The position numbers and the translations under genes are program-made. From a bacterium (GTDB taxonomy: Bacteria > Elusimicrobiota > Elusimicrobia > Elusimicrobiales > UBA9959): 64,000 nt of DNA. The stretch is taken from NCBI GenBank assembly GCA_021789695.1, contig JAJYJH010000006.1:19818-83817 (forward strand), read 5' to 3'. Below are positions 19,231 through 27,824 of this stretch, in pieces (position 1 is the stretch's first letter; the number at the start of each line of letters is the position of its first letter). The notes under the pieces are model-generated. The model was not told the DNA's origin. It made no database searches and worked only from the letters and a program-made list of their open reading frames with translations.

Positions 19231-19835
19231 CCGAGTTGATAGGGTACCTGGCCTCCGCGCTGGTGGCCGTCTCGCTGCTGACCAGCAACGTACTGCGTCT
19301 GCGCGCGCTGAACCTGGCCGGCGCGCTGATATTCGTACTCTACGGAGCCCTGGCCAGGGCCTGGCCGGTCTTCGCGGTCAACCTGTTCGTGGCCGTAGTG
19401 GACCTCTGGCACATAATCAGGCTCAGGTCCCGCAGGGACGTCTTCAAACTGATGCCCGTCGGGGAGAGCGATCCGCTACTGGCCAACTTTCTTTCCTACC
19501 ACTCCGGCGGCATCAGACAGTACTTCCCAGACTTCGACCCGGCCCGGCTTAAATCTCCGCGCTGCGTCTTCATCCTGCGCAATCTGCTGCCGGTAGGGCT
19601 TTTCATCTACACTAAAGAGAAGCCGGAGATACGCGTGCGGCTGGACTACGTGGCAGAGGACTACAGGGACCTCAAGAACGCCCGCTTTCTCTTCAACAGG
19701 CCCCAGAACGCGGAAACCTTCCGGGGTTTCACCCATTTCATCGCGGAGGCCGGCTCGCCGAAGCACGCCGACTATCTGCTCCGAGTCGGGTTCGAAGCCG
19801 ACGCGGAGCGCGGTATTTTCAGAAAAAAGATATAG
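19227..19835 (+). CDS. YgjV-like inner-membrane protein with extra cytoplasmic domain
   Basis: A 202-residue protein starting at a GTG that overlaps the pdxA stop. The first ~65 residues contain three hydrophobic helices (LIGYLASALVAVSLLTSN, LNLAGALIFVLYGAL, VFAVNLFVAVVDLWHI), matching the YgjV inner-membrane family. The remaining ~135 residues are soluble (DVFKLMPVGESDPLLANFL, YFPDFDPARL, LLPVGLFIYTK, LRVGFEAD) and resemble the C-terminal extension often attached to YgjV-type proteins. The function is not established. Its stop is 9 bases from the stop of the convergent gene. Confidence 0.7.
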   Translation: MTELIGYLASALVAVSLLTSNVLRLRALNLAGALIFVLYGALARAWPVFAVNLFVAVVDLWHIIRLRSRRDVFKLMPVGESDPLLANFLSYHSGGIRQYFPDFDPARLKSPRCVFILRNLLPVGLFIYTKEKPEIRVRLDYVAEDYRDLKNARFLFNRPQNAETFRGFTHFIAEAGSPKHADYLLRVGFEADAERGIFRKKI

Positions 19836-19843
19836 AGCCCGGG

Positions 19844-20713
19844 CTACGGAACCTGCGAAAGTTTCACGGAAGCCGAGCGGGGGATGACCGCGGCCGTATA
19901 GAAGTCGTGCTGCGGCACTTCGTTATCGGCGGCCATGGCCATTGGGTCCACCCTGTAGCTCACCACCACCGCCCCTCCGGTCCTGTCAAGCCGCGTTATC
20001 CGGAAGATACCGTTGGGCAGTTCCGAAATCGAGATCAGTATCAGCACGTACTCCCGCGAAAAATCCGGGGAGTAGATAGGGGACGGGACCGGCTTTATGG
20101 AGCCGTCGCCCTTCAGGTCGGAACGGCACTTGTGGGAATTGGCGAAGGCCCACCAGGTCTCGGAGCTTTTGAAGACCTTGAAGCTCACCGGGGCGCTCAG
20201 CATAGTGACGCCCTCGTTGGCGGCGCCCCTGCCCAGTTCCGGCATCGGCCCGGCCTTCAGGCCTTTTTTGCCCTCGTCCTCGGCCAGCAGACGCACGCTC
20301 TTGTCCAGATCGGAATCCTTTAGCCGCACAGGCGCCGGACCGCGTTTGCCGCCCCCGGCCATTTCGGAGAGCATCTCGGTGAGACTTTTCGGCTTCTCCG
20401 CCACGCCTTTGAACTCGCTGTTCTTGACGAGATTTATAGCCCCGGAGGAATAGACCTCCGCGGTGGAGACCCCCTGCCTGTATACCGGCAGCATCGAGGA
20501 GCCGGCCTTGGCTCCGCCGTATTCCGTCTTGGCCAGGGCCTGCATGGCCTTGGCCGAGGCGCTTTCCGGCCCTGCAGCGGATTCCTGTTGGCCCGGCAGC
20601 ACGTAAGAAGAGCCTGCGCGGCTGCCTATGTAGTTGACCAGTATCAGCAGGCAGAAGACGGCAAATATGCCGCTGAAAATGTAGATAAAAAGGCGCAATA
20701 TCCGGTTATCCAT
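19844..20713 (-). CDS. Membrane-anchored protein with PrcB-like C-terminus
   Basis: A 289-residue protein with one N-terminal transmembrane anchor (LFIYIFSGIFAVFCLLILVNYIG, about residues 8-30). A low-complexity Ala/Ser/Gly linker follows, then a C-terminal domain of ~110 residues. That domain (SSETWWAFANSHKC, FSREYVLILISISELPNGIFRITRLDRTG, VVVSYRVDPMAMA, DFYTAAVIPRS) resembles the PrcB-type beta domain: an invariant-looking strand, a G-containing turn, and a closing strand before the end. The match is by eye only. It is probably periplasmic. It is divergent from the GYF_2-like gene across 156 bases that contain TATACT on this strand and TATAAT on the other. Confidence 0.6.
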   Translation of the reverse strand: MDNRILRLFIYIFSGIFAVFCLLILVNYIGSRAGSSYVLPGQQESAAGPESASAKAMQALAKTEYGGAKAGSSMLPVYRQGVSTAEVYSSGAINLVKNSEFKGVAEKPKSLTEMLSEMAGGGKRGPAPVRLKDSDLDKSVRLLAEDEGKKGLKAGPMPELGRGAANEGVTMLSAPVSFKVFKSSETWWAFANSHKCRSDLKGDGSIKPVPSPIYSPDFSREYVLILISISELPNGIFRITRLDRTGGAVVVSYRVDPMAMAADNEVPQHDFYTAAVIPRSASVKLSQVP

Positions 20714-20869
20714 GGTTCGACAGCCATAGTATACAAAAAGGATTTAACTGTTAGTTATTATTTCTGTAACAGAGGTAGATTAGAATTTAAAGCGTATAAT
20801 TATGGGAGATATCTATTTCCTTAACTGGATACCCCACAGGCCGCGCGGCCGCGGCTACGGGACGGCTAT

Positions 20870-22885
20870 ATGAAATATTGGGCATACGTCAATAACGAGA
20901 TACTCGGGCCTTTCGAGAAGGAACAGCTGCGCGAGTTGCCGGCTTTTTCCACCTCCCTTCTTGTCTGCCCGCAGACTCCTGTAGGGGAAAAGACCGAGGA
21001 TTGGAAGGAGGTTACGGCCTATCCGGAGCTTTCCGCGCCAACCCAGCAGGCAACGCCACAGCCGGCCCCTTCGCCGGCCCCTTCGCCGGCGCCACAGCCG
21101 GCGCCCTCGCACGAACCGGCCCCACAGAGTTTCCCTCAGCCCGCCATAGAGGCGACCCCTCTGGCGTTCAAACCACTGGGCGGCGCCAAGGCGGTAGAGC
21201 CGGTCCCACCTTCTTCCCACGCCGTGGGGATGGCGGACATAGCCATAAGCCATTTTGGGACTGAACCCCAGCCGGCGGCGGCCCCGGCGCGGGAGAACCC
21301 GGCGCAGGCCTCTTCCGGTTTTGATCCAATAAGCCTCTCGCAGATAGCCCGCCGCGGAGAGACCATCTCCTCGCAGGAACAGGCCCGCCCGGAAGAAAGC
21401 CTGCAGCTGGAACCCGGCATTAATGTACAGGAGCCACCCAGTGTGGCCGCGCCAATCCCGGGCGGGATATCCTTGGAGGGAGCGCCGCGGCAGCCCGCTG
21501 CGGAACCGGCGCCGGCGGCGGAGGCACCCGCGCTGCAACAGCCGCAGCAGGCCTCCACCGCAACGCCTCAGCCGGTCACAGACCTGACCGGCCTTGAGAA
21601 CCTCATACGCAAACTGGACGCCCTCTCTGCCAAGTCGGCCACCCGGGAGGATCTGGAATCGGCTCTCAGCCCGCTGCGCCTGAAATTAGACCAGATGGGG
21701 GAGGTTGTATCCTCTATAAAGAACTCCCAGTTTCAGCATGACGTCATGAGCAAACTCGGCTACCTCGAGAACGGCATAGGAGAGGTAAAAGAGGACGTCA
21801 AGCGCGCCATGCTGCAGCCGGCCGCGCCTGCGCCGGCGCCCGCCACGCAGGAAGTCAAGATGGAAAGTTATTCCGAAACCGTTTTCGGCGCCCATCCGGC
21901 CCCGGAATCCAAGAAGGAAGCCCCAAAACAGGAAACCCCGGCTCCTAAACAAGATGCCGCCACGCCTGGGGGGGCCGAGGTCCAGGACCAGGGCACCAAA
22001 AAGAAGTCCAATATCGGGCTGGCAGTAAAAAAACTCTCGAAGCTGGTCCTGTCCGTAATGTTGCTCGCGGCCATACTGCTGGGGGCAGTAATAGAGCTCA
22101 GGAACATGGGAATCTTCGACGCCACCAGTTTCCTGCCCTTTTCTCTGCCTTTTGTAACCGCGCAAAAGCCCAGGACAGAGCCGGCGGCGACAGCGGAACA
22201 GCCGGCTACCAGTACGGCTTCCGCTCCGATCGTCCCGGCCGAGGGGCAGGCTCCAGGACAGCCGCAGCCGGCTCCCGGGACGCAGCCTCAGGCGCAGCAG
22301 CCGGTCGCGCAAGCGCCGCAGGCCCAGCCTATGCAGGCCCAGCCTACGCAGGCCCAGCCTACGCAGGCCCAGCCGGCGGCGGCTCCAGCCGCCGGGTCCC
22401 TCCAGCCGCAGGCAGCGGCCGAGGCGTCCCGGGAGGATATACCGGAGATGATCTACGTCACACGCACTTTTAAGCTCAACGGCCGCAGCCTGGAGAACGA
22501 TATCTATACGGCCGCGGCCAGGAAAGGCGGAGACTATAACAAGGCCAGCTGGCAGGCCGTCCCCGGAGAGAACGGCAAGTTTCTTGTAAGCGCAACCATC
22601 CCCGCAAGGACCGGCGCGCTCACTTACGCTTTCCTGACGGACAAGGAAAAGAGGACAGTTGAGCCGGCCAACGAGGCCGCGAAGGCCGTATTCGCCAAAA
22701 TGTCCCGCAGGAGCGCCCGCCGAGCCCCGAGAAGGGCGCCCAGGCGCAAAGAGCCGCACCGCGCCGTCCGCAAACAAGCCGCAAAACCCACGGCTAAGGC
22801 GTCCTCCGGTTCAAGCGGTTCGAACGACGATTACGAATACGTATACGTGGACCAGAACGGGAACGAAGTGCCGGCCGGCAAGTAA
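20870..22885 (+). CDS. GYF_2-domain membrane protein with Pro/Ala/Gln-rich linkers
   Basis: A 671-residue protein. Residues 1-50 match the GYF_2 (DUF4339-like) fold: YWAYVNNEILGPFEKEQLRELP followed by EDWKEVTAYPEL. Residues ~60-235 are Pro/Ala-rich with short tandem repeats (APSPAPSPAPQPAP). Residues ~237-310 are a coiled coil (LENLIRKLDALSAKSATREDLE). A transmembrane helix lies near 392-412 (LSKLVLSVMLLAAILLGAV). Beyond it is a second Pro/Gln tract with QAQPTQAQPTQAQP repeats, a small beta domain (~525-610, YVTRTFKLNGRSL), a very basic stretch (SRRSARRAPRRAPRR) and an acidic end. It is probably a cytoplasm-to-periplasm scaffold. The function is unknown. Confidence 0.7.
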   Translation: MKYWAYVNNEILGPFEKEQLRELPAFSTSLLVCPQTPVGEKTEDWKEVTAYPELSAPTQQATPQPAPSPAPSPAPQPAPSHEPAPQSFPQPAIEATPLAFKPLGGAKAVEPVPPSSHAVGMADIAISHFGTEPQPAAAPARENPAQASSGFDPISLSQIARRGETISSQEQARPEESLQLEPGINVQEPPSVAAPIPGGISLEGAPRQPAAEPAPAAEAPALQQPQQASTATPQPVTDLTGLENLIRKLDALSAKSATREDLESALSPLRLKLDQMGEVVSSIKNSQFQHDVMSKLGYLENGIGEVKEDVKRAMLQPAAPAPAPATQEVKMESYSETVFGAHPAPESKKEAPKQETPAPKQDAATPGGAEVQDQGTKKKSNIGLAVKKLSKLVLSVMLLAAILLGAVIELRNMGIFDATSFLPFSLPFVTAQKPRTEPAATAEQPATSTASAPIVPAEGQAPGQPQPAPGTQPQAQQPVAQAPQAQPMQAQPTQAQPTQAQPAAAPAAGSLQPQAAAEASREDIPEMIYVTRTFKLNGRSLENDIYTAAARKGGDYNKASWQAVPGENGKFLVSATIPARTGALTYAFLTDKEKRTVEPANEAAKAVFAKMSRRSARRAPRRAPRRKEPHRAVRKQAAKPTAKASSGSSGSNDDYEYVYVDQNGNEVPAGK

Positions 22886-22901
22886 ACCGGCCGGCCGCGG
22901 C

Positions 22902-22925
22902 AAGGCCCCCGGCGACGTGGGCCTT
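22902..22925 (+). terminator. Intrinsic terminator after the GYF_2-like gene
   Basis: AAGGCCC (22902-22908) and GGGCCTT form a GC-rich stem directly followed by TTTTT. It overlaps the very end of the convergent ddl region. Confidence 0.8.
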
Positions 22926-22926
22926 T

Positions 22927-24006
22927 TTATCTCCTGGCTGTAGTCAGACGGCGCCGGCGGGCGGCGGCGCGCTCGGCTATGGCCACCAACTCCCGCAGCA
23001 CGCGCTCTGGCTTAAGGCCGGTCTTCTCCCACAGGCGCGGGTACAGGCTGTGCGACGTGAAGCCTGGCAGCGTGTTGATTTCGCAGAAATACGCCTTGCG
23101 GTCGTCCTTCGGGTCCACGAAGAAATCCACGCGGGCCAGGCCCGAACCGCCTAGAGCGAGGAACACCTTAACGGCTATCGCGCGCAGCTTCTCTGAAGTG
23201 GCCTTCGGCAGTTTTGCGGGCAGGTCCAGCCGCATGCCGTTGTCGTCGAGGTACTTGGCCTCGTAGTCGTAGAACTCATGCCCGCCCTGCGGCACCACCT
23301 CGCCGCAGACGCTGGCCTTGGCGCCGTCCTGCGAGCCCAGCACGCCGCAGACTATCTCCCGGGCGCGGTCCACGCCCTTCTCTATCATCACGGCCGTGTC
23401 GAAGCGGAACGCGTTCTCCACGGCGGGCTTGAGCTGTGAGGGCTTCTTAACCTTGGTAACGCCCACGGAGGAACCCTGCGCCACCGGCTTCACGAACAGC
23501 GGAAAACCGAGTTTCTCCGCCTTCTTCAGCAGCGGGCCCATGGCCGCGCGCTGGTGGGCGCGCACCACCACGTGCGGCAGCACCGGCACGCCGTCGAGCG
23601 CGGCCAGCTCCTTCGAGATAATCTTATCCATGCCCACGGCCGAGGCGGTAACGCCGCAGCCGGCGTAAGGTATGCCGAGCAGTTCCAGCAGGCCCTGCAG
23701 CACGCCGTCTTCGCCGGTGGAGCCGTGGATTATGGGAAACAGCGCGTCGGGGCGCACCGCGGCGCCGCCCTTCTTGAGAAAGCAGCCCTTGGCGAGCGAG
23801 GGCTCGAGCTCCGGGCCCTTCAGCGCGCGCCCCGCGGTAAGGTCCGCGAGCTTCACCAGCCGCCAGCCGCCTTCGCGCGGCGCGTAGAACGGCAGCGCCC
23901 GGAAGCCGGCCGCTTCCAGCTTGACGCAGACGGTCTTGGCCGACTCTATGGAAACCTCGTGCTCCGGCGACTTGCCGCCAAAAATTACAGCTATGGTCTT
24001 CTTCAT
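22927..24006 (-). CDS. ddl: D-alanine--D-alanine ligase
   Basis: A 359-residue ATP-grasp enzyme that joins two D-Ala for peptidoglycan precursors, acting after Alr. Diagnostic features are VIFGGKSPEHEVSIESA at the N-terminus, FPIIHGSTGEDGVLQGLLELLGIPYAGCG, GMDKIISKELAAL, PLFVKPVAQGSSVGVTKV and the C-terminal EINTLPGFTSHSLYPRLW. A good Shine-Dalgarno (GGGAG, 4 bases before ATG) defines the start. It lies 25 bases downstream of mnmA on the same strand. The C-terminus is short and very basic (ARRRRLTTARR). Confidence 0.94.
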   Translation of the reverse strand: MKKTIAVIFGGKSPEHEVSIESAKTVCVKLEAAGFRALPFYAPREGGWRLVKLADLTAGRALKGPELEPSLAKGCFLKKGGAAVRPDALFPIIHGSTGEDGVLQGLLELLGIPYAGCGVTASAVGMDKIISKELAALDGVPVLPHVVVRAHQRAAMGPLLKKAEKLGFPLFVKPVAQGSSVGVTKVKKPSQLKPAVENAFRFDTAVMIEKGVDRAREIVCGVLGSQDGAKASVCGEVVPQGGHEFYDYEAKYLDDNGMRLDLPAKLPKATSEKLRAIAVKVFLALGGSGLARVDFFVDPKDDRKAYFCEINTLPGFTSHSLYPRLWEKTGLKPERVLRELVAIAERAAARRRRLTTARR

Positions 24007-24031
24007 AATTCTCCCGTAGTTGCTTTTAACG

Positions 24032-25096
24032 TCAGATCTTTCCCGAGATTATCCCCCCGCCCAGCACCCGGTCCCCGTCGTAGAACACGGCGGACTGGCC
24101 CGGCGCCACGGCGAACTGCGGCTCGGCCAGCCGCACCTCGGCGCGGCCGCCCGACAGCCGTTTCACCAGGCAGGGCGCAGGCTTGTGATGGTAGCGTATC
24201 TGCGCGGCGGAGCGGAACTCCCCCTCCGGCGCGGCGGCCAGCCAGTTGAGGCCTTCCACCGCGAAGGCCGAGGAGCGCGCGGCCTCCAGCGGCCCAAGCA
24301 CCACTTCATTGGCCTCCGGGCGCACTTCCACTACGTACAGGCGGGCGCCGCCGTATACGCCGGTGCCGCGGCGCTGGCCGACGGTAAAATTAAAGAAGCC
24401 TTCGTGCCGGCCCAGCCGCTTGCCGGCCGCGTCCACTATCCAGCCCGGTCGGGGCCTCACGCCGGCGTGCTGGCGCAGGTAATTGTCGTAGTTTCCTTCG
24501 GTAACGAAGCAGATGTCGTTGGACTCCGGCGCCGAGGCGCTGGGCAGGCCGCGGCGCGCGGCGATGGCGCGGACTTCTTTCTTGGTCAGCCCCCCCAGCG
24601 GGAAAAGCAGACGCGGCAACTCCGAACGCTTGAGGCAGTAAAGGAAATAACTCTGGTCCTTCAGCGGGTCCACGCCGCGGTAAAGGCCGTACTCGCCGGC
24701 CTGCTCCTTTATGAGGGCGTAATGGCCGGTGGCCAGGTATTGCGCGCCCATTTCCCTCGCGAGCTTATAGAGGTAGTCGAATTTCAGGTGACGGTTGCAC
24801 TCCACGCAGGGGTTCGGCGTGCGGCCGGCCAGGTAGCCGTCCACGAAATCCCCTATAACGGACCTGGAGAAGAGACCCTGCGCGCTCTTGAAATAGTGCC
24901 GTATGCCTAGCGCGGCGGCCGAGGCGCGGGCTTTGTCGGCGCTCTCGGCCCCGCCACAGCACTTGAGCGCGCCGCGGCGCTCGGCAAAAAAACGCAGCGT
25001 CACGCCGACGACCTCGCAGCCCCGCTCCAGGAGCAGGGCCGCGGCCGCGGACGAATCCACGCCGCCGGACATCGCGACGACCACCTTTTCTTTCAC
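24032..25096 (-). CDS. mnmA: tRNA-specific 2-thiouridylase
   Basis: A 354-residue protein that installs the 2-thio group on the wobble uridine of Lys, Glu and Gln tRNAs. The PP-loop SGGVDSS is at residues ~10-16. The first catalytic Cys is in TPNPCVECN (about 97), and the second in ESNDICFV. Other signatures are LATGHYA, DQSYFLY, VGQRRGTG and QIRYHHKP. The start codon is GTG, with TAAAAT 6 bases before it, suggesting a leaderless message. A strong palindrome separates it from the upstream lipoprotein gene, so this is a separate transcription unit (mnmA-ddl). Confidence 0.93.
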   Translation of the reverse strand: MKEKVVVAMSGGVDSSAAAALLLERGCEVVGVTLRFFAERRGALKCCGGAESADKARASAAALGIRHYFKSAQGLFSRSVIGDFVDGYLAGRTPNPCVECNRHLKFDYLYKLAREMGAQYLATGHYALIKEQAGEYGLYRGVDPLKDQSYFLYCLKRSELPRLLFPLGGLTKKEVRAIAARRGLPSASAPESNDICFVTEGNYDNYLRQHAGVRPRPGWIVDAAGKRLGRHEGFFNFTVGQRRGTGVYGGARLYVVEVRPEANEVVLGPLEAARSSAFAVEGLNWLAAAPEGEFRSAAQIRYHHKPAPCLVKRLSGGRAEVRLAEPQFAVAPGQSAVFYDGDRVLGGGIISGKI

Positions 25097-25119
25097 CCGA
25101 CTATTTTATTATTTTCGAG

Positions 25120-25182
25120 GTGAAAAAGGGGACAGGCTACTTTTCCAGGAAAAGTAGCCTGTCCCCTTTTTCCCTTTTTCAC
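25120..25182. repeat. Large REP-like palindrome, likely bidirectional terminator
   Basis: Two 25-base arms (25122-25146 and 25148-25172) are perfect inverted copies around one A, and GTGAAAAAGGG (25120-25130) also pairs with CCCTTTTTCAC (25172-25182). The core GGGGACAGGCTACTTTT with A/T flanks resembles palindromes mobilised by REP-associated (Y1, IS200-like) transposases. The poly-T arms would terminate transcription both ways, closing the operon that ends at 25195. Confidence 0.75.
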
Positions 25183-25194
25183 ATTACGATGCTG

Positions 25195-25953
25195 CTACTG
25201 GCCGAAGTTAAAGCCCTTGAATAGGTCCTGCTCCGCCTGGTTGCCTCCAGCGTTGGCGGGAGCCGCGGCCGGGGCCTGCTGCGGGGCCGTCGAGCCCGGA
25301 AGATTATCCATGGATCCCTTCCCGCTGCCTATCGGCTCCACTATCACCGCGCGGACTCCCTCGGCGAAGGCAAGAAATCCGGTGTCAAGGTTATAGTACA
25401 GTCTGAAAGGGGACTGCTTGATCTGCGGCTCGTAGGCCTTGCCAAGGTTCTTCTTTTCCTGCTCCCAGCCCGGGTTGTAGACCAACTTGCCGCGCACGTC
25501 CACGACGTTGTCTTTTACCGGCAGCGAAAAATGGATCTTGTACAGCCCCTGCGTGTCCGTTATGCCCGGGGCGAACGACAGGTTTATGGAAGAATTGGCG
25601 TTCTCCTGCAGCGCCATAGCGTCCCCGCCCATGTCCCCGAGGCCGCCGCCACCGCCGCCCGCGGCGGCGGGACCCAGGTTCGGCACCACCTTGACCGTAA
25701 CTCCCTCTATCGGATTGCCCTTGTAGTCGGTCACCAGGCCCTGTATATTGCCGTCCAGGAACAAACCCATCCTAGTGGTGGAGAAGAACAAAAACTCGTT
25801 GCTGCCGGTCACCTTCTTGGTGAGCGACAGGTCCGTTACCCGCTGGTCAGTATAATCCACCACCTTCAGACTCTTCATTCCGCCAAAGCAACCGGCCAGC
25901 GGAAGGGCCAGCAGGAGCAGGGAGGCCGTTTTGATCGCGTTTCCGTATTTCAT
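25195..25953 (-). CDS. Lipoprotein with CarboxypepD_reg-like domain, last gene of the motor operon
   Basis: A 252-residue protein with a lipoprotein signal (lipobox LAGC at about residue 22). Residues ~65-170 contain GNIQGLVTDYKGNPIEGVTVKV and TDTQGLYKIHFSLP, the pattern of a carboxypeptidase-regulatory-like beta sandwich. This is interrupted by a Gly-rich loop (GGGGGGLGDMGG). The C-terminus is Pro/Ala-rich. It starts only 7 bases after motB, so it is coupled to the stator genes and may be an envelope partner of MotB or of the FliF/FliG-like protein. That role is inferred from position only. Confidence 0.7.
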   Translation of the reverse strand: MKYGNAIKTASLLLLALPLAGCFGGMKSLKVVDYTDQRVTDLSLTKKVTGSNEFLFFSTTRMGLFLDGNIQGLVTDYKGNPIEGVTVKVVPNLGPAAAGGGGGGLGDMGGDAMALQENANSSINLSFAPGITDTQGLYKIHFSLPVKDNVVDVRGKLVYNPGWEQEKKNLGKAYEPQIKQSPFRLYYNLDTGFLAFAEGVRAVIVEPIGSGKGSMDNLPGSTAPQQAPAAAPANAGGNQAEQDLFKGFNFGQ

Positions 25954-25960
25954 AAAAAAC

Positions 25961-26719
25961 TCAGGGGCCCGCCGGGGCCGGGGCTTCTCCGGCGGGGACG
26001 GGAGATTCTGGCGACGGCGCCGACGGCGCCTGAGCGGCGGCCTGCGGCGCGCCGGCAGGCGGGGCCTGCGACTTGGGGGCCCCGGCGGCGCCGGGGGCCG
26101 CCGGGTAGGCCGTGTTCTTCACGAAGAAGACCACCCTGCGGTTCTTACGGCGGTCGGCCGGGGTATCGTTGGGCACTATGGGATGGTACTCGCCGTAACC
26201 CACAGCCGCGAGGCGCTGAGGGTCAAAGCCGTTGTTTATCATGTACTTGACCACGTTGGTGGCGCGGGCCGTGGAAAGCTCCCAGTTGGAGGCGAACTGT
26301 CTGGTGGTTATCGGGATATTGTCGGTGTGGCCTTCTACCACTATATCGTGCTTTTCCGCCAGCTTGCGGAGCACGGGCATCAGCTTTCCCATCTCGGACC
26401 TCATCTGGTCGGTGAGGTCCGCGCTGCCGCTGCCGAAGAACACCTGCTGGTTCTGCTCCTCCAGCGAGATGCGCAGGCCCTCCCTGTTCATGTCCACCTG
26501 GCCGGCCATCTGTTTCTTCTTTATCATCTGCTGTATTTCCTGCTGCGCGTTCTGCATGTCCTTGTTCAGCGCGGCGGACAGCGCGTAGAGGATGACGAAG
26601 AAGCAGACCAGCTCCGTCATCAGGTCGGCGTAGTTGACCATCCACGGCGGAGCCGGGTGGCCTATCGGAGCCACCCTCGAGTCGTCCTCGGGGATCATCC
26701 CCTTTACTCTTACGGGCAT
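25961..26719 (-). CDS. motB: MotB-type stator protein
   Basis: A 252-residue protein. A short cytoplasmic N-terminus leads into one transmembrane helix, PPWMVNYADLMTELVCFFVILYALS, with the proton-carrying Asp in the ADLMT motif at about residue 32. A linker is followed by a full OmpA/MotB peptidoglycan-binding domain (VVEGHTDNIPI, SNWELSTARATNVV, VGYGEYHPIVPNDT, RRKNRRV). An unusual Pro/Ala-rich tail of ~50 residues follows. With MotA it forms a PMF-driven stator that anchors to peptidoglycan. It starts 6 bases after motA. No flagellar structural genes are present nearby. Confidence 0.9.
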   Translation of the reverse strand: MPVRVKGMIPEDDSRVAPIGHPAPPWMVNYADLMTELVCFFVILYALSAALNKDMQNAQQEIQQMIKKKQMAGQVDMNREGLRISLEEQNQQVFFGSGSADLTDQMRSEMGKLMPVLRKLAEKHDIVVEGHTDNIPITTRQFASNWELSTARATNVVKYMINNGFDPQRLAAVGYGEYHPIVPNDTPADRRKNRRVVFFVKNTAYPAAPGAAGAPKSQAPPAGAPQAAAQAPSAPSPESPVPAGEAPAPAGP

Positions 26720-26725
26720 AAAACC

Positions 26726-27508
26726 TTAAGCGCCTTCCTTCTTGACCGCCTTACGCTTCTCCGGCTCCAGGTAGGCCTTCAGGTTGGCCTCCACCACGCT
26801 GGGCGTGGCGCCGCTCTGCAGCAGCAGCACGCCGCGGATAATGATCTCCTTGACGAACAGCTCCTCCTCGGAGCGGTGCTTCAGCTTGCCTGCCATCGGC
26901 AGAAACAGCCAGTAGCCAGAGCCCAGGCCGAAGAACGCGGCCGCCAGAGCGAGCGCCATGCGGCGCGGCACCTGGGCCACGTCGTCTATGGACGAGAGCA
27001 TCAGGATCATGCCGAGCACGGTGCCGATGATGCCGAACGCCGGGGCGTAGGTGCCCAGCGCGTTGAAGATCTCGCGGCCGGCCTTGTGGCGCTCGCGGAT
27101 GAAATCGATCTCGGTCTCGAGCATGTTGCGGATGAACTCGTGATCCGCGCCGTCGATGACCAGCTGCACGCCGCGTTTCAGGAAGTCGTTGTCTATGGCC
27201 TGAGCGTCGGCCTGAAGGGCCAGGAAGCCCTCCTTCTTGGCCTTCTGCGAGAGGGCCACGAAAGTGGAGACCAGTTTGGAGGTATCCTCGCCCTTGGAGG
27301 TCAGGACCTTCTTGAGCACCTTGCCCGTGCTGATCACGGAGGAAAGAGGGAAATTGACGAGTAGAGCGCAGAACGTGCCGCCCATGACTATCAGAAAGGC
27401 CTCCATGTTCATGAACGGCTTGAAGCCGGCCACGCCTTCCTGGATGTAGACGGCCCCGATCACGAAGCCGAGGAAAACTATTATGCCGCTGAACGTTGCT
27501 ATGTCCAT
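26726..27508 (-). CDS. motA: MotA-type stator protein
   Basis: A 260-residue protein with four transmembrane segments. The large cytoplasmic loop ends in RERHKAGREIFNALGTYAPAFGIIGTVLGMI, with the conserved charged residues that contact FliG and the Pro in APAFG. VPRRMALALAAAFFGLG and the tail SGATPSVVEANLKAYL are typical. MotA surrounds MotB to form the ion channel that generates torque. It lies 15 bases downstream of flbD. The FliG-like domain encoded upstream in the same unit is the natural partner. Confidence 0.92.
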   Translation of the reverse strand: MDIATFSGIIVFLGFVIGAVYIQEGVAGFKPFMNMEAFLIVMGGTFCALLVNFPLSSVISTGKVLKKVLTSKGEDTSKLVSTFVALSQKAKKEGFLALQADAQAIDNDFLKRGVQLVIDGADHEFIRNMLETEIDFIRERHKAGREIFNALGTYAPAFGIIGTVLGMILMLSSIDDVAQVPRRMALALAAAFFGLGSGYWLFLPMAGKLKHRSEEELFVKEIIIRGVLLLQSGATPSVVEANLKAYLEPEKRKAVKKEGA

Positions 27509-27523
27509 AAGACCGGGGACCCC

Positions 27524-27748
27524 TTACTTTTTCTCGAAGCCCTCCAGCGGGTTTATGACCTTCCGCTCGGAATAGACCTGTTTCTTGTACTCCACCACCT
27601 TGGCTATGACGGCGTCTACAGGGTCCTTCACGAGGAACCGGTTGCCCGTGGCCAGGTTTATCACGGTGTCGGGGGCGGACTCTATGCTCTCTATGAGTTC
27701 GGCGTTGACCACCACGAGCGTCCCGTTGAGCTTCTGAAGCTTTATCAT
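27524..27748 (-). CDS. flbD: FlbD-family small protein
   Basis: A 74-residue protein: MIKLQKLNGTLVVVNAELIESIE, then TVINLATGNRFLVKDPVDAVIAKVVEYKK. This is the compact FlbD fold usually found immediately upstream of motA/motB in flagellar clusters. The exact function is not known, and its presence here supports a motility-type origin for this cluster. TATAAT ends 7 bases before the ATG, so a secondary, leaderless promoter may serve flbD-motA-motB. Confidence 0.85.
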   Translation of the reverse strand: MIKLQKLNGTLVVVNAELIESIESAPDTVINLATGNRFLVKDPVDAVIAKVVEYKKQVYSERKVINPLEGFEKK

Positions 27749-27755
27749 CCTAATG

Positions 27756-27761
27756 ATTATA
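27756..27761 (-). promoter_or_regulatory. -10 hexamer 7 bases before flbD
   Basis: TATAAT on the minus strand, then CATTAGG and the ATG. No -35 element is recognisable. It would give an almost leaderless flbD-motA-motB transcript inside the longer operon. Confidence 0.4.
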
Positions 27762-27824
27762 CTTAAAATAAAATGCGGCGGCGGAACGCCCGTCCCCCCG
27801 CCGTATCTCGCGCAGCAAGCAGGC

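Noticed and set aside
21061..21120. Short tandem repeats (GCCGGCCCCTTC units) as a CRISPR or regulatory array
   Set aside because: They lie in frame inside the GYF_2-like gene and encode Pro/Ala repeats. There are no spacers.
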